A stretch of DNA of 64,000 nucleotides from Galbitalea soli (lineage in GTDB: Bacteria; Actinomycetota; Actinomycetes; Actinomycetales; Microbacteriaceae), in NCBI RefSeq assembly GCF_010686725.1, contig NZ_JAAGWZ010000001.1:434001-498000 (forward strand), in the 5' to 3' direction. The notes beneath the pieces are model-generated. The model saw only the letters and a program-made list of their open reading frames with translations, had not been told where the DNA came from and made no database searches. This document shows, piece after piece, positions 49,736 to 56,862 of this stretch (position 1 is the first letter of the stretch; every line of letters begins with the position of its first letter). Both the position numbers and the translations under genes were made by a program.

Positions 49736-51415
49736 TCAGCGGAGCAGTGCGGTCTTCAGAGTGTCGAGTCCGACTCCCCCGAGGTCGAGCGCCCTCTTGT
49801 GGAACGCCTTCGGGTCAAACGCGGCTCCCTCGCGGGCGCGGTACTCGTCGCGAATCTGCTCCCAGATGCGCTGCCCGACCTTGTACGACGGGGCCTGGCC
49901 CGGCCAGCCGAGGTAGCGGTGCACCTCGAACCGGACGAACTCCGCGTTCATGTTCACGTTGCGCCCCATGAAGTCGAAGGCGTACTCGCCCGTCCAGGGT
50001 CCCTGGCCGTCCGGGCGCTGCTTCTCGAGGTGCACCCCGATGTCGAGGACGACGCGCGCGGCGCGCATGCGCTGCCCGTCGAGCATGCCGAGTCGATCGG
50101 CCGGATCGTCGAGGTAGCCCAGCTCTTCCATCAGGCGTTCGGCGTACAGCGCCCAGCCCTCAGCGTGGCCGGAGGTGCCGGCGAGCAGGCGGCGATAGCT
50201 GTTCAGGGTGTCGCGGTTGTACACTGCCTGCCCGATCTGGAGGTGATGGCCGGGAACGCCCTCGTGGTAGACGGTCGTGAGCTCACGCCAGGTGTCGAAC
50301 TCGGTGACGCCCTCGGGCACCGACCACCACATCCGACCCGGGCGGGAGAAATCGTCGGTGGGGCCCGTGTAGTAGATGATCCCGGTCTGGTTGGGCGCGA
50401 TCATGCACTCCAATCGCTTCACCGGATCGGGAATATCGAAGTGCGAGGCCGAGAGCTCGGCGATCGCGCGGTCGCTCGTCTCCTGCATCCACTCGCGCAG
50501 CGCGTCCGTGCCGTGGAGCTTGCGGCTGGCATCCGTCGCCAGGAACTCGATGGCCTCCTCGACCGACGCACCCGGCTTGATCTCGTGAGCGATGGACGTC
50601 TGCTCGTCGACCATGCGCTGCAACTCCTCGAGACCCCACTCATAGGTCTCGTCGAGGTCGATGGTGGCGCCCAGGAACGAGCGGGACGCGAGCTCGTAGA
50701 TCTCGCGCCCCACCGCATCCTTCTCGCCGGCGACAGGGAGCAGTTCGCGCTCGAAGAAGTCGGCGAGAGAGCCGTAGGCTGCTGCCGCGACCTCGGCGCC
50801 GGTCTCGAGGTCTTTGCTGAGCCCGACGCTCACGCCCTCGGCACCGCCGACGAGTGTGCCGAACAGGCCCGCGGGATTGGCGGTGGTCTGCGACTGGGCG
50901 ATGACCTCGCGCACCTGGCGGGCCGCCGGGACGATCCCCCGCGCGATTCCCTCGCGAAGCGTGGCGATGTAGCCGTCGATCGCCCCGGGAATGCCGTTCA
51001 GTCGCGACGAGACGTCGGACCAGTCCTTCTCGGTGCTGGTCGGCATGATGTCGAAGATCTCACGGATGCTCTGCACGGGTGAGGCGATGACGTTGACGTC
51101 GCGCAGCTGAAGCCCCAGTTCCGACTTCTGCAGCTCGAGAGTGAGTGTGTCGAGGAGGTCGGTCTTGGTGACCCGATCCACCTCGTCGATCGGTGTCGCG
51201 GACTCCAGCTCGGCGATGACCGACCTCGTGGCGGCCACCAGGGCCTCGTGGCCCTCCGGCGAGAAGTCCTCCCAGTCCCCCGTGCGCCCGTTGTCGAGGC
51301 CGATGTAGGTCGCGAGGGTGGGGGCGAGGTCAGCGAGGGTCGTCACCCACTTCTCGGCGATCGCATCGATCGGCGTAGTGGCCCGGGTGGAAGTCGACTG
51401 GTTCTCTACTGTCAT
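49736..51415 (-). CDS. DUF885 domain protein, predicted metallopeptidase-like
   Basis: A 559-residue cytoplasmic protein of the DUF885 family. Near residue 380 it has VYHEGVPGHHLQIG, an HE-x4-HH zinc-type motif, and later GTSGHAEGWALYAERL with a Glu that may be the third ligand. Homologues are annotated as peptidases or carboxypeptidase-like proteins, but few have been tested. No signal peptide is seen. ATG 51415 lies 7 nt after TAGGCT, a leaderless promoter. It lies between rpsA and the PTS-like gene. Confidence 0.9.
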   Translation of the reverse strand: MTVENQSTSTRATTPIDAIAEKWVTTLADLAPTLATYIGLDNGRTGDWEDFSPEGHEALVAATRSVIAELESATPIDEVDRVTKTDLLDTLTLELQKSELGLQLRDVNVIASPVQSIREIFDIMPTSTEKDWSDVSSRLNGIPGAIDGYIATLREGIARGIVPAARQVREVIAQSQTTANPAGLFGTLVGGAEGVSVGLSKDLETGAEVAAAAYGSLADFFERELLPVAGEKDAVGREIYELASRSFLGATIDLDETYEWGLEELQRMVDEQTSIAHEIKPGASVEEAIEFLATDASRKLHGTDALREWMQETSDRAIAELSASHFDIPDPVKRLECMIAPNQTGIIYYTGPTDDFSRPGRMWWSVPEGVTEFDTWRELTTVYHEGVPGHHLQIGQAVYNRDTLNSYRRLLAGTSGHAEGWALYAERLMEELGYLDDPADRLGMLDGQRMRAARVVLDIGVHLEKQRPDGQGPWTGEYAFDFMGRNVNMNAEFVRFEVHRYLGWPGQAPSYKVGQRIWEQIRDEYRAREGAAFDPKAFHKRALDLGGVGLDTLKTALLR

Positions 51416-51422
51416 GATTTTC

Positions 51423-51428
51423 AGCCTA
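51423..51428 (-). promoter_or_regulatory. -10 element (TAGGCT), leaderless promoter of the DUF885 gene
   Basis: TAGGCT on the minus strand followed by 7 nt and ATG 51415. Confidence 0.55.
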
Positions 51429-51466
51429 TGTCAGCCGTCGGGCGCGGGGCACCCCTTGCGCTCTGA

Positions 51467-51913
51467 TCACCCCGCGAGGAGTGACCGCACCTCGCTCGGC
51501 GTTGCTGCCGACAGCAGGGCCTCGGCCCTCCCGCCGTCGAGAAGTGCGGCGGCGAGCTGGCTGAGGAGCGCGATGTAGCGCCGGCCGCGCGCCGCGATCC
51601 CGATCACGACGGAGACGGACTCGCCGCCCCAGTCGACGGGGTGCGCGAGCCGCACGAAGGCGAGTCCCTCGGCGAGGACCTCATCCTTCGCGCCGAGGGT
51701 GCCGTGCGGCATTGCGATGCCGTGGCCGACATAGGTGGAGACGGCGCGTTCGCGGTCGAGCATCTCGGCGATGTAGCTCGCCTCCACGGAACCGCGTGCG
51801 ACGAGCATCCCCCCGACGTGACGGATCACGCCATTACGATCATCGAAGTCGAGGTCGAATGCGATGCCGGCGTCGGGAAGAAGGCGTCCCAGTTCGTCGA
51901 GTGTCGGAGCCAT
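51467..51913 (-). CDS. PTS EIIA-like protein (fructose/mannitol type), stand-alone
   Basis: A 148-residue single-domain EIIA of the fructose/mannitol/nitrogen PTS family. The phospho-acceptor His is at about 70 in VGHGIAMPHG, and RERAVSTYVG and FVRLAHPVDW are typical. Normally EIIA takes phosphate from HPr and passes it to EIIB; no EIIB, EIIC, HPr or enzyme I lies nearby, so its partners are encoded elsewhere or it has a regulatory role. ATG 51913 lies 6 nt after TATCTT. Confidence 0.88.
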   Translation of the reverse strand: MAPTLDELGRLLPDAGIAFDLDFDDRNGVIRHVGGMLVARGSVEASYIAEMLDRERAVSTYVGHGIAMPHGTLGAKDEVLAEGLAFVRLAHPVDWGGESVSVVIGIAARGRRYIALLSQLAAALLDGGRAEALLSAATPSEVRSLLAG

Positions 51914-51919
51914 GCCAGA

Positions 51920-51925
51920 AAGATA
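51920..51925 (-). promoter_or_regulatory. -10 element (TATCTT), leaderless promoter of the EIIA gene
   Basis: TATCTT on the minus strand, 6 nt before ATG 51913. Confidence 0.5.
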
Positions 51926-51962
51926 CCTCGCGTCGATGGGGTGGACCGTTCGGTCGCGGGGA

Positions 51963-54632
51963 TCAGTGCGCAGCCTGGTCCCAGTTCTCCCCCGTGCCCA
52001 CCTGCACGTCGAGCGGAACGCGCAGATCGGCCGCGTGCCCCATTCGGTCGCGCACGATCGCGGTCAGCGTCTCCAACTCGCCCGGGGCGACCTCGAACAC
52101 GAGCTCGTCGTGCACCTGCAGCAGCATGCGCGACTCGAGGCCGTTCGCGGCGAGATCGTCGGCCACTCCCAGCATCGCGATCTTGAGGATGTCGGCGGCC
52201 GAGCCCTGAATCGGAGCGTTGAGCGCGGCCCGCTCCGCATTCTCCCGGAGGACGCGGTTGTTCGAGGTCAGGTCGCCGAAGGGCCGACGGCGACCGAAAA
52301 TCGTCTCGGTGTATCCGTCGGTGCGCGCCTGTTCGACGACGTTGCGCAGGTACTCCCGCACGGCACCGAAGCGAGTGAAGTAGTCGGTCATCAGCTGCTT
52401 GGCTTCGCCCGTTTCGATGCGCAAATGCTTGCTGAGCCCGAAGGCGCTCAGCCCGTAGGCGAGGCCGTAGGACATCGCCTTGACCTTGGTGCGCATGAGC
52501 GGAGTGACCTCGGCCGGGGGCACCCCGAAGATACGGGAGCCGACGAAACGGTGCAGATCTTCGCCCTCGTTGAAGGCGAGGATGAGCCCCTCGTCGCCCG
52601 AGAGGTGGGCCATGATCCGCATCTCGATCTGCGAGTAGTCGGCGGTCAGCAGCGTCTCGAACTGCTGGCCACGGCGAAACGCCGAGCGGATCTCCCGACC
52701 GATCGCGGTCTTCACGGGAATGTTCTGCAGGTTCGGGTCGTTCGACGAGATGCGGCCCGTGCTGGTGCCCGTCTGGTCGTAGGTGGTGTGGATTCGACCG
52801 TCACCGCCGATACCGCGCTCGAGCGTCTCGATGATCTGCTTCAGCTTGCTCGCGTCACGGTGCTGCAGGAGAAGGTCGAGGAAGGGATGAGGAGCCTGCT
52901 CCTGAAGGTCGGCGAGGGAGGCCGCATCCGTGGAGAAGCCGGTCTTGTTCGCCCTCGTCTTGGGCATGCCGAGTTCCTCGAACAGGACCTGTTGCAGTTG
53001 CTTGGGCGAGCCGAGGTTCACCTCGTGGCCGATCTCGGCGTAGGACCGCGCGGCAAGGTCGGCCGCGGAGGCGGTCAGGCTGGCGTTCAGCCCCGCAAGG
53101 ATCTCTGCGCTGACGGTGACGCCCGCCGTCTCCATGCCCGCGAGCACGGGGACGAGCGGCAGCTCGATGTCGGTGAGCACGCGCAGCGAACCTGCATCGA
53201 GCTTCTCCGCGAGATAGTGCGCCACCCGCACCGTGTACCAGGCCTCTGTCGCCGGGCTCACCGCCTCGGTGTCGGGCACGAGCTGGTTCGCGTCGGGTTG
53301 CGGAAGGGTCTCGCCGAGGTAGGAGTACACCTGTCCGGCCAGATCCTCGGGCTTGCCGCCGGGCTTCAGCAGCCACGCCGCGAGCCGGGTGTCGAAGGCG
53401 ATCCCCCGAAGCGCGAGACCCGCGGCAGCGAGCAGCTTGAGGTCACGTTTGGAGTCGTGGAAGTACTTAGGGGAATCCCCCGCCAGCCAGGCCTCCAAGG
53501 CGGTGTAGTCCGGGCGGCCGGCAGCCCACGGCACGAATGCGCTCTCGGTCGCGGAGGCGATGCCGATTCCCGTCAATTCGCCCGAGATCAGCTCGAGACG
53601 CACCCCGAGCGGCGCCGTGCCCCGGGCACTGGCAGTGTCGAGCCACTTGGCGAGCTCCTCATCCACCATCGTGCGAACCACGGGGATCACCGACCCCGAG
53701 CCGAGCGCCTCAGCCGGCAGCGCGCCGTCGTCGCCGCTCTCCGCGGCCGCGATCTTGAGCACCCGTTCCTGCAGCGTGCGGAACTGCAGCTTGTCGAACA
53801 CCTCGCGCACGCGGGCGCTGTTGATCGGCTTGCGTTCGAGGTCTGCGGGACCGACCGGCAGCGGGACATCGGTGAGCAGGTGATTGAGCTTGCGATTTCG
53901 AACCGCGCGATCGCTCTGCTCGCGCAGCTTCTCGCCGACGACGCCGGTGATCTCATCCGCGTGCTCGAGCACCCCCGCGAGACTGCCGTACTGGGTGATC
54001 CACTTCACGGCGGTCTTCTCGCCCACCTTGTCGATCCCGATCAGGTTGTCGCTGGTCTCGCCCACCAATGCGGCGATGTCGGGATACTGGTGCGGCTCGA
54101 TTCCGTATCGTTCGAAGACGGTATCGCGGTCGTAGCGCTTGAGTTCTGACACACCCCGCGCGTTCGGATACAGCAGTGTCACGTTGTCGTCGATCATCTG
54201 GATCGCGTCGCGGTCTCCCGAGACCACGAAGACCTTGAAGCCCTCCTGCGACCCGCGATGAGCGAGGGTCGCGAGGATGTCGTCGGCCTCGTAGTCCTCT
54301 TTCGAGAGGGTCGGGATGCTCATCGCCGCGAGCGCCTCCTCGAGCAGCGGGATCTGGCCGATGAACTCTGGCGGGGTCTCCCCTCGCGTGCCCTTGTACT
54401 CCGGGTACTCGCGCGTGCGGAACGAATACCGCGAGATGTCGAAGGCGACCGCGAGATGGGTCGGCTTCTCCTTCGAGAGCAGGTTGATCAGCATCGAGAT
54501 GAAGCCGTGGATCGCGTTCGTGTGCTGGCCTTCGCGGTTCACGAAGCTGTCCACGGGAAGCGCGTAGAACGCCCGGAACGCGAGGGAATGGCCGTCGATG
54601 ACCATGAGGGTAGGCTTTTCGTCGTCCGTCAC
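51963..54632 (-). CDS. polA: DNA polymerase I
   Basis: An 889-residue family A polymerase. The N-terminal 5'-3' exonuclease shows VIDGHSLAFRAFYALP and EADDILATLA with VVSGDRDAIQMI. The middle 3'-5' exonuclease-like domain lacks the DxE metal motif, so proofreading is probably absent, as in mycobacterial Pol I. The polymerase domain has motif A DYSQIEMRIMAHLSGD, motif B RTKVKAMSYGLAYG and motif C LLQVHDELVFEV. In motif B a Tyr replaces the Phe of E. coli Pol I. GTG 54632 lies 7 nt after TAGGCT, so the 12-residue extension to 54668 is rejected. Confidence 0.97.
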   Translation of the reverse strand: MTDDEKPTLMVIDGHSLAFRAFYALPVDSFVNREGQHTNAIHGFISMLINLLSKEKPTHLAVAFDISRYSFRTREYPEYKGTRGETPPEFIGQIPLLEEALAAMSIPTLSKEDYEADDILATLAHRGSQEGFKVFVVSGDRDAIQMIDDNVTLLYPNARGVSELKRYDRDTVFERYGIEPHQYPDIAALVGETSDNLIGIDKVGEKTAVKWITQYGSLAGVLEHADEITGVVGEKLREQSDRAVRNRKLNHLLTDVPLPVGPADLERKPINSARVREVFDKLQFRTLQERVLKIAAAESGDDGALPAEALGSGSVIPVVRTMVDEELAKWLDTASARGTAPLGVRLELISGELTGIGIASATESAFVPWAAGRPDYTALEAWLAGDSPKYFHDSKRDLKLLAAAGLALRGIAFDTRLAAWLLKPGGKPEDLAGQVYSYLGETLPQPDANQLVPDTEAVSPATEAWYTVRVAHYLAEKLDAGSLRVLTDIELPLVPVLAGMETAGVTVSAEILAGLNASLTASAADLAARSYAEIGHEVNLGSPKQLQQVLFEELGMPKTRANKTGFSTDAASLADLQEQAPHPFLDLLLQHRDASKLKQIIETLERGIGGDGRIHTTYDQTGTSTGRISSNDPNLQNIPVKTAIGREIRSAFRRGQQFETLLTADYSQIEMRIMAHLSGDEGLILAFNEGEDLHRFVGSRIFGVPPAEVTPLMRTKVKAMSYGLAYGLSAFGLSKHLRIETGEAKQLMTDYFTRFGAVREYLRNVVEQARTDGYTETIFGRRRPFGDLTSNNRVLRENAERAALNAPIQGSAADILKIAMLGVADDLAANGLESRMLLQVHDELVFEVAPGELETLTAIVRDRMGHAADLRVPLDVQVGTGENWDQAAH

Positions 54633-54639
54633 GAGTGCC

Positions 54640-54645
54640 AGCCTA
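54640..54645 (-). promoter_or_regulatory. -10 element (TAGGCT), leaderless polA promoter
   Basis: TAGGCT on the minus strand followed by 7 nt and GTG 54632. The divergent thioesterase starts 53 bp away. Confidence 0.55.
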
Positions 54646-54685
54646 GTAGGGGCCACTGACGCTCCCACCCTGTCGAAAGAAGCCG

Positions 54686-55114
54686 ATGACGACCTTCCCC
54701 GCCGATCTGGATCCCGAGCTTCACGAGCGCCTGATCACCACCGGCGGTGGTGCGCTCGCCCGCAAGATGGGCATCGAATTCCTTGAGCTCTCGGCCGAGC
54801 ACTCGGTGGCGCGGATGCCCGTCGAGGGCAACACGCAGGTCATCGGGCTGCTCCACGGGGGTGCGCACGTCGTGCTCGCGGAGTCCCTCGGCTCGGTCTC
54901 CTCGGCGATCCACGCGGGACCGGGGCGCTACGCGGTGGGGATCGAGATCAACGCGACCCACAGCCGCTCGATCACCGAGGGATGGGTGATCGCGGAGTGC
55001 ACGGCGCTGGTGCTCGGCCGAACGCTGGCGACCCATGAGATCGTGATGCGCGACGAGGAGGGGCGCCGGCTTTCCACCGTGCGCATGACCAACATGCTGA
55101 GGGACGCGCGCTGA
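54686..55114 (+). CDS. Hotdog-fold thioesterase (PaaI/MenI-like)
   Basis: A 142-residue hotdog thioesterase. QVIGLLHGGAHVVLAES matches the PaaI-type hot-dog active-site helix, with Glu as the usual catalytic acid, and AVGIEINATHSRSITEG is the central strand. Such enzymes cleave aryl- or acyl-CoA thioesters; one known role is 1,4-dihydroxy-2-naphthoyl-CoA hydrolysis in menaquinone synthesis, but this assignment is not proven here. A weak GAAAGAA lies before the ATG. The stop codon sits inside a short tandem repeat. Confidence 0.87.
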   Translation: MTTFPADLDPELHERLITTGGGALARKMGIEFLELSAEHSVARMPVEGNTQVIGLLHGGAHVVLAESLGSVSSAIHAGPGRYAVGIEINATHSRSITEGWVIAECTALVLGRTLATHEIVMRDEEGRRLSTVRMTNMLRDAR

Positions 55115-55146
55115 ACCGTCGCGGCGCTGAACCGTCGAAGCGCTGA
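55108..55146 (+). repeat. Tandem repeat, period 16, about 2.4 copies
   Basis: GCGCTGAACCGTCG occurs at 55108-55121 and 55124-55137, then GCGCTGA at 55140-55146, each spaced by 16 bp. The first copy contains the thioesterase TGA stop. It looks like a recent local duplication. Confidence 0.75.
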
Positions 55147-55185
55147 GCTATCAGCGACCGACGTGCGGCTCTCGGCTGCCGGACG

Positions 55186-55791
55186 CTACTTCTTGGCGCT
55201 GAGCTGCTCGATGATCGCCTGAGCGACGTCGTGCATCGTGAGCCGGCGATCCATCGACGCCTTCTGAATCCAGCGGAACGCCTCCGGCTCGGTCAGGCCC
55301 ATCTTCTCGTTGAGGAGGCCCTTCGCCCGGTCGACGAGCTTGCGCGTCTCGAAGCGCTCCACGAGGTCGGCCACCTCGGCCTCGAGCGTGATGATCTGCG
55401 AGTAACGGCTCAGAGCGATCTCGATCGCCGGGAGCAGGTCGTTGGGCGTGAAAGGCTTCACAACGTAGGCGAGTGCGCCCGCCTCGCTGGCCCGCTCGAC
55501 GAGCTCCTTCTGGCTGAAGGCGGTCAGTAGCACGACCGGGGCGATGTGGTTCTTGGTGAGTCGCTCCGCCGCCGAGATGCCGTCCAGCTGGGGCATCTTG
55601 ACGTCCATGATGACGAGGTCGGGTCGCAGCTCGGTGGCGAGGGCGACCGCTGTCTCGCCGTCCCCCGCCTCGCCCACGACCTCGAAGCCGTTGTCGCGGA
55701 GGGTCTCGACGATGTCGAGACGAATCAGCGACTCATCCTCGGCGACGACGACGCGTCGCGGTGCTGCGGGGGACGTTCCTTGCTCACTCAC
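55186..55791 (-). CDS. pdtaR: ANTAR-domain response regulator (PdtaR-like)
   Basis: A 201-residue RNA-binding response regulator. Residues 12-125 are a receiver domain with AEDE (17-20), phospho-acceptor Asp63 in VIMDVKMPQ, Thr90 and Lys112 in YVVKPFTP. The C-terminal ANTAR domain follows a helix (LEAEVADLVERFETRK) and contains DRAKGLLNEKMGLTEPEAF and IQKASMDRRLTM. ANTAR proteins bind paired hairpins in mRNA leaders and prevent termination. Its position near polA and rpsA matches mycobacterial pdtaR (Rv1626 type). The partner kinase PdtaS is not in the window. Leaderless GTG start at 55791. Confidence 0.94.
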   Translation of the reverse strand: MSEQGTSPAAPRRVVVAEDESLIRLDIVETLRDNGFEVVGEAGDGETAVALATELRPDLVIMDVKMPQLDGISAAERLTKNHIAPVVLLTAFSQKELVERASEAGALAYVVKPFTPNDLLPAIEIALSRYSQIITLEAEVADLVERFETRKLVDRAKGLLNEKMGLTEPEAFRWIQKASMDRRLTMHDVAQAIIEQLSAKK

Positions 55792-55797
55792 GATCCA

Positions 55798-55803
55798 ACC
55801 CTA
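55798..55803 (-). promoter_or_regulatory. -10 element (TAGGGT), leaderless pdtaR promoter
   Basis: TAGGGT on the minus strand, 6 nt before GTG 55791. Confidence 0.55.
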
Positions 55804-55843
55804 CGGTATGAGGCCAGACGGTGGTGCGCAGTCCGTCTCGAAG

Positions 55844-55925
55844 TGCCCATCCCGGGACTTGAACCCGGACGCCCGAAGGCGCCGCATTTTGAGTGCGGTG
55901 CGTCTGCCGATTCCGCCAGATGGGC
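55844..55925 (-). tRNA. tRNA-Leu (anticodon CAA)
   Basis: An 82-nt class II tRNA on the minus strand. The acceptor stem is GCCCATC / GATGGGC with discriminator A. The anticodon stem CCGCA / TGCGG holds the loop CTCAAAA, giving anticodon CAA (codon UUG). The long variable arm forms CGCC-TTC-GGGCG-like pairing, and the T arm is CCGGG-TTCAAGT-CCCGG. CCA is not encoded. It lies alone between pdtaR and the divergent lipoprotein gene. Confidence 0.96.
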
Positions 55926-55952
55926 TGGCCGGGGCGTCGCGGCCCCACAGGA

Positions 55953-55958
55953 ATGCTA
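55953..55958 (-). promoter_or_regulatory. -10 candidate (TAGCAT) for tRNA-Leu
   Basis: TAGCAT on the minus strand lies 27 nt upstream of the mature 5' end, a usual distance for a short precursor leader. The -35 is weak (GTGACG-like at long spacing). Confidence 0.35.
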
Positions 55959-56054
55959 GCCGAGTCGACGGTGCTGTCGTCACACGGTCTCGAGCGATCT
56001 CCCTCGACGCGGCTCTCTACGGCGCGGCCCGGTGACCCGCGGGATGCCCGCTCC

Positions 56055-56060
56055 TATGCT
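56055..56060 (+). promoter_or_regulatory. -10 element (TATGCT), leaderless promoter of the HNH lipoprotein
   Basis: TATGCT followed by 6 nt and GTG 56067; this fixes the start well inside a longer open frame. Confidence 0.55.
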
Positions 56061-56066
56061 CGGATC

Positions 56067-56810
56067 GTGTCCGCTCTGCCTCGCCGTCGCGCCTCCGCCG
56101 CGATCGCTCCGGCCGCCCTGCTCCTGGTGGTCCTCCTCAGTGGGTGCAGCACGTCCGAGATCGACTGGCCGGGTCCGAGCGGCGCCACCGGCGGGGATCA
56201 GGGCGGATCGGCCGCGCCGTCGCCGACCGTCACCGGAGCACCGGGCTCCGCGCTCGCGCTGCTTGCAACCCTCCCGGTGAAGGGGCGCGCGCCGAAGACG
56301 GGCTACGACCGGGTGGGCGACTTCGGCCAGGCGTGGCTCGATGTCGACCATAACGGCTGCGACACGCGCAACGACATCCTGGGACGCGACCTGACTCGCA
56401 TCGTGCGCCAGGGCACGTGCCGCGTGCTGCGCGGCGACCGGCTCGACCCGTACACGGGGAAGGTCATCCACTTCGTTCGCGGCAACGCGACGTCGACCCT
56501 CGTGCAGATCGACCACGTCGTGCCGCTCTCGAATGCGTGGCAGACGGGAGCCCAGGCGATCGGGATGTCCGCACGCGAGCATCTCGCCAACGACCCGCTC
56601 AACCTGCTCGCCGTCGACGGCGCCACCAATGAGCAGAAGAGCGACAGCGACGCCGCGAGCTGGCTGCCACCCCGCCGCAGCTTCTGGTGCAGCTACGTCG
56701 CACGACAGATCTCGGTGAAGGCGAAGTACCGACTCTGGGTGACGACCGCGGAACGTGACGCGATGCGACGCGTGCTCGCCACCTGTCCCACTCAGCCCGG
56801 TTATCGCTGA
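56067..56810 (+). CDS. HNH-type (DUF1524-like) predicted secreted lipoprotein nuclease
   Basis: A 247-residue protein. A basic start (LPRRR), a hydrophobic helix and the lipobox LLSGC (Cys27) mark it as an exported lipoprotein, followed by a Gly/Ser/Pro-rich linker to about 60. The C-terminal domain has IDHVVPLSNAWQTG (149-162) and ANDPLNLLAVDGATNEQKSD, an HNH/beta-beta-alpha metal nuclease arrangement as in DUF1524 proteins. Cys98, Cys118, Cys208 and one near the end could form disulphides outside the cell. Likely role: degradation of external DNA or RNA. The substrate is not known. It converges on pyk across a shared hairpin. Confidence 0.88.
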   Translation: MSALPRRRASAAIAPAALLLVVLLSGCSTSEIDWPGPSGATGGDQGGSAAPSPTVTGAPGSALALLATLPVKGRAPKTGYDRVGDFGQAWLDVDHNGCDTRNDILGRDLTRIVRQGTCRVLRGDRLDPYTGKVIHFVRGNATSTLVQIDHVVPLSNAWQTGAQAIGMSAREHLANDPLNLLAVDGATNEQKSDSDAASWLPPRRSFWCSYVARQISVKAKYRLWVTTAERDAMRRVLATCPTQPGYR

Positions 56811-56850
56811 TGGCCCCGCCGATCCGGATTTCTCCGGGGGCGGGGCCATC
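56809..56850. terminator. Bidirectional hairpin between the HNH lipoprotein and pyk
   Basis: GATGGCCCCGCC / GGCGGGGCCATC pair over 12 bp and enclose a second hairpin CCGGA...TCCGG. It overlaps the lipoprotein stop and lies 13 bp from the pyk stop, serving both converging genes. Confidence 0.65.
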
Positions 56851-56862
56851 GCGACGACGGGA

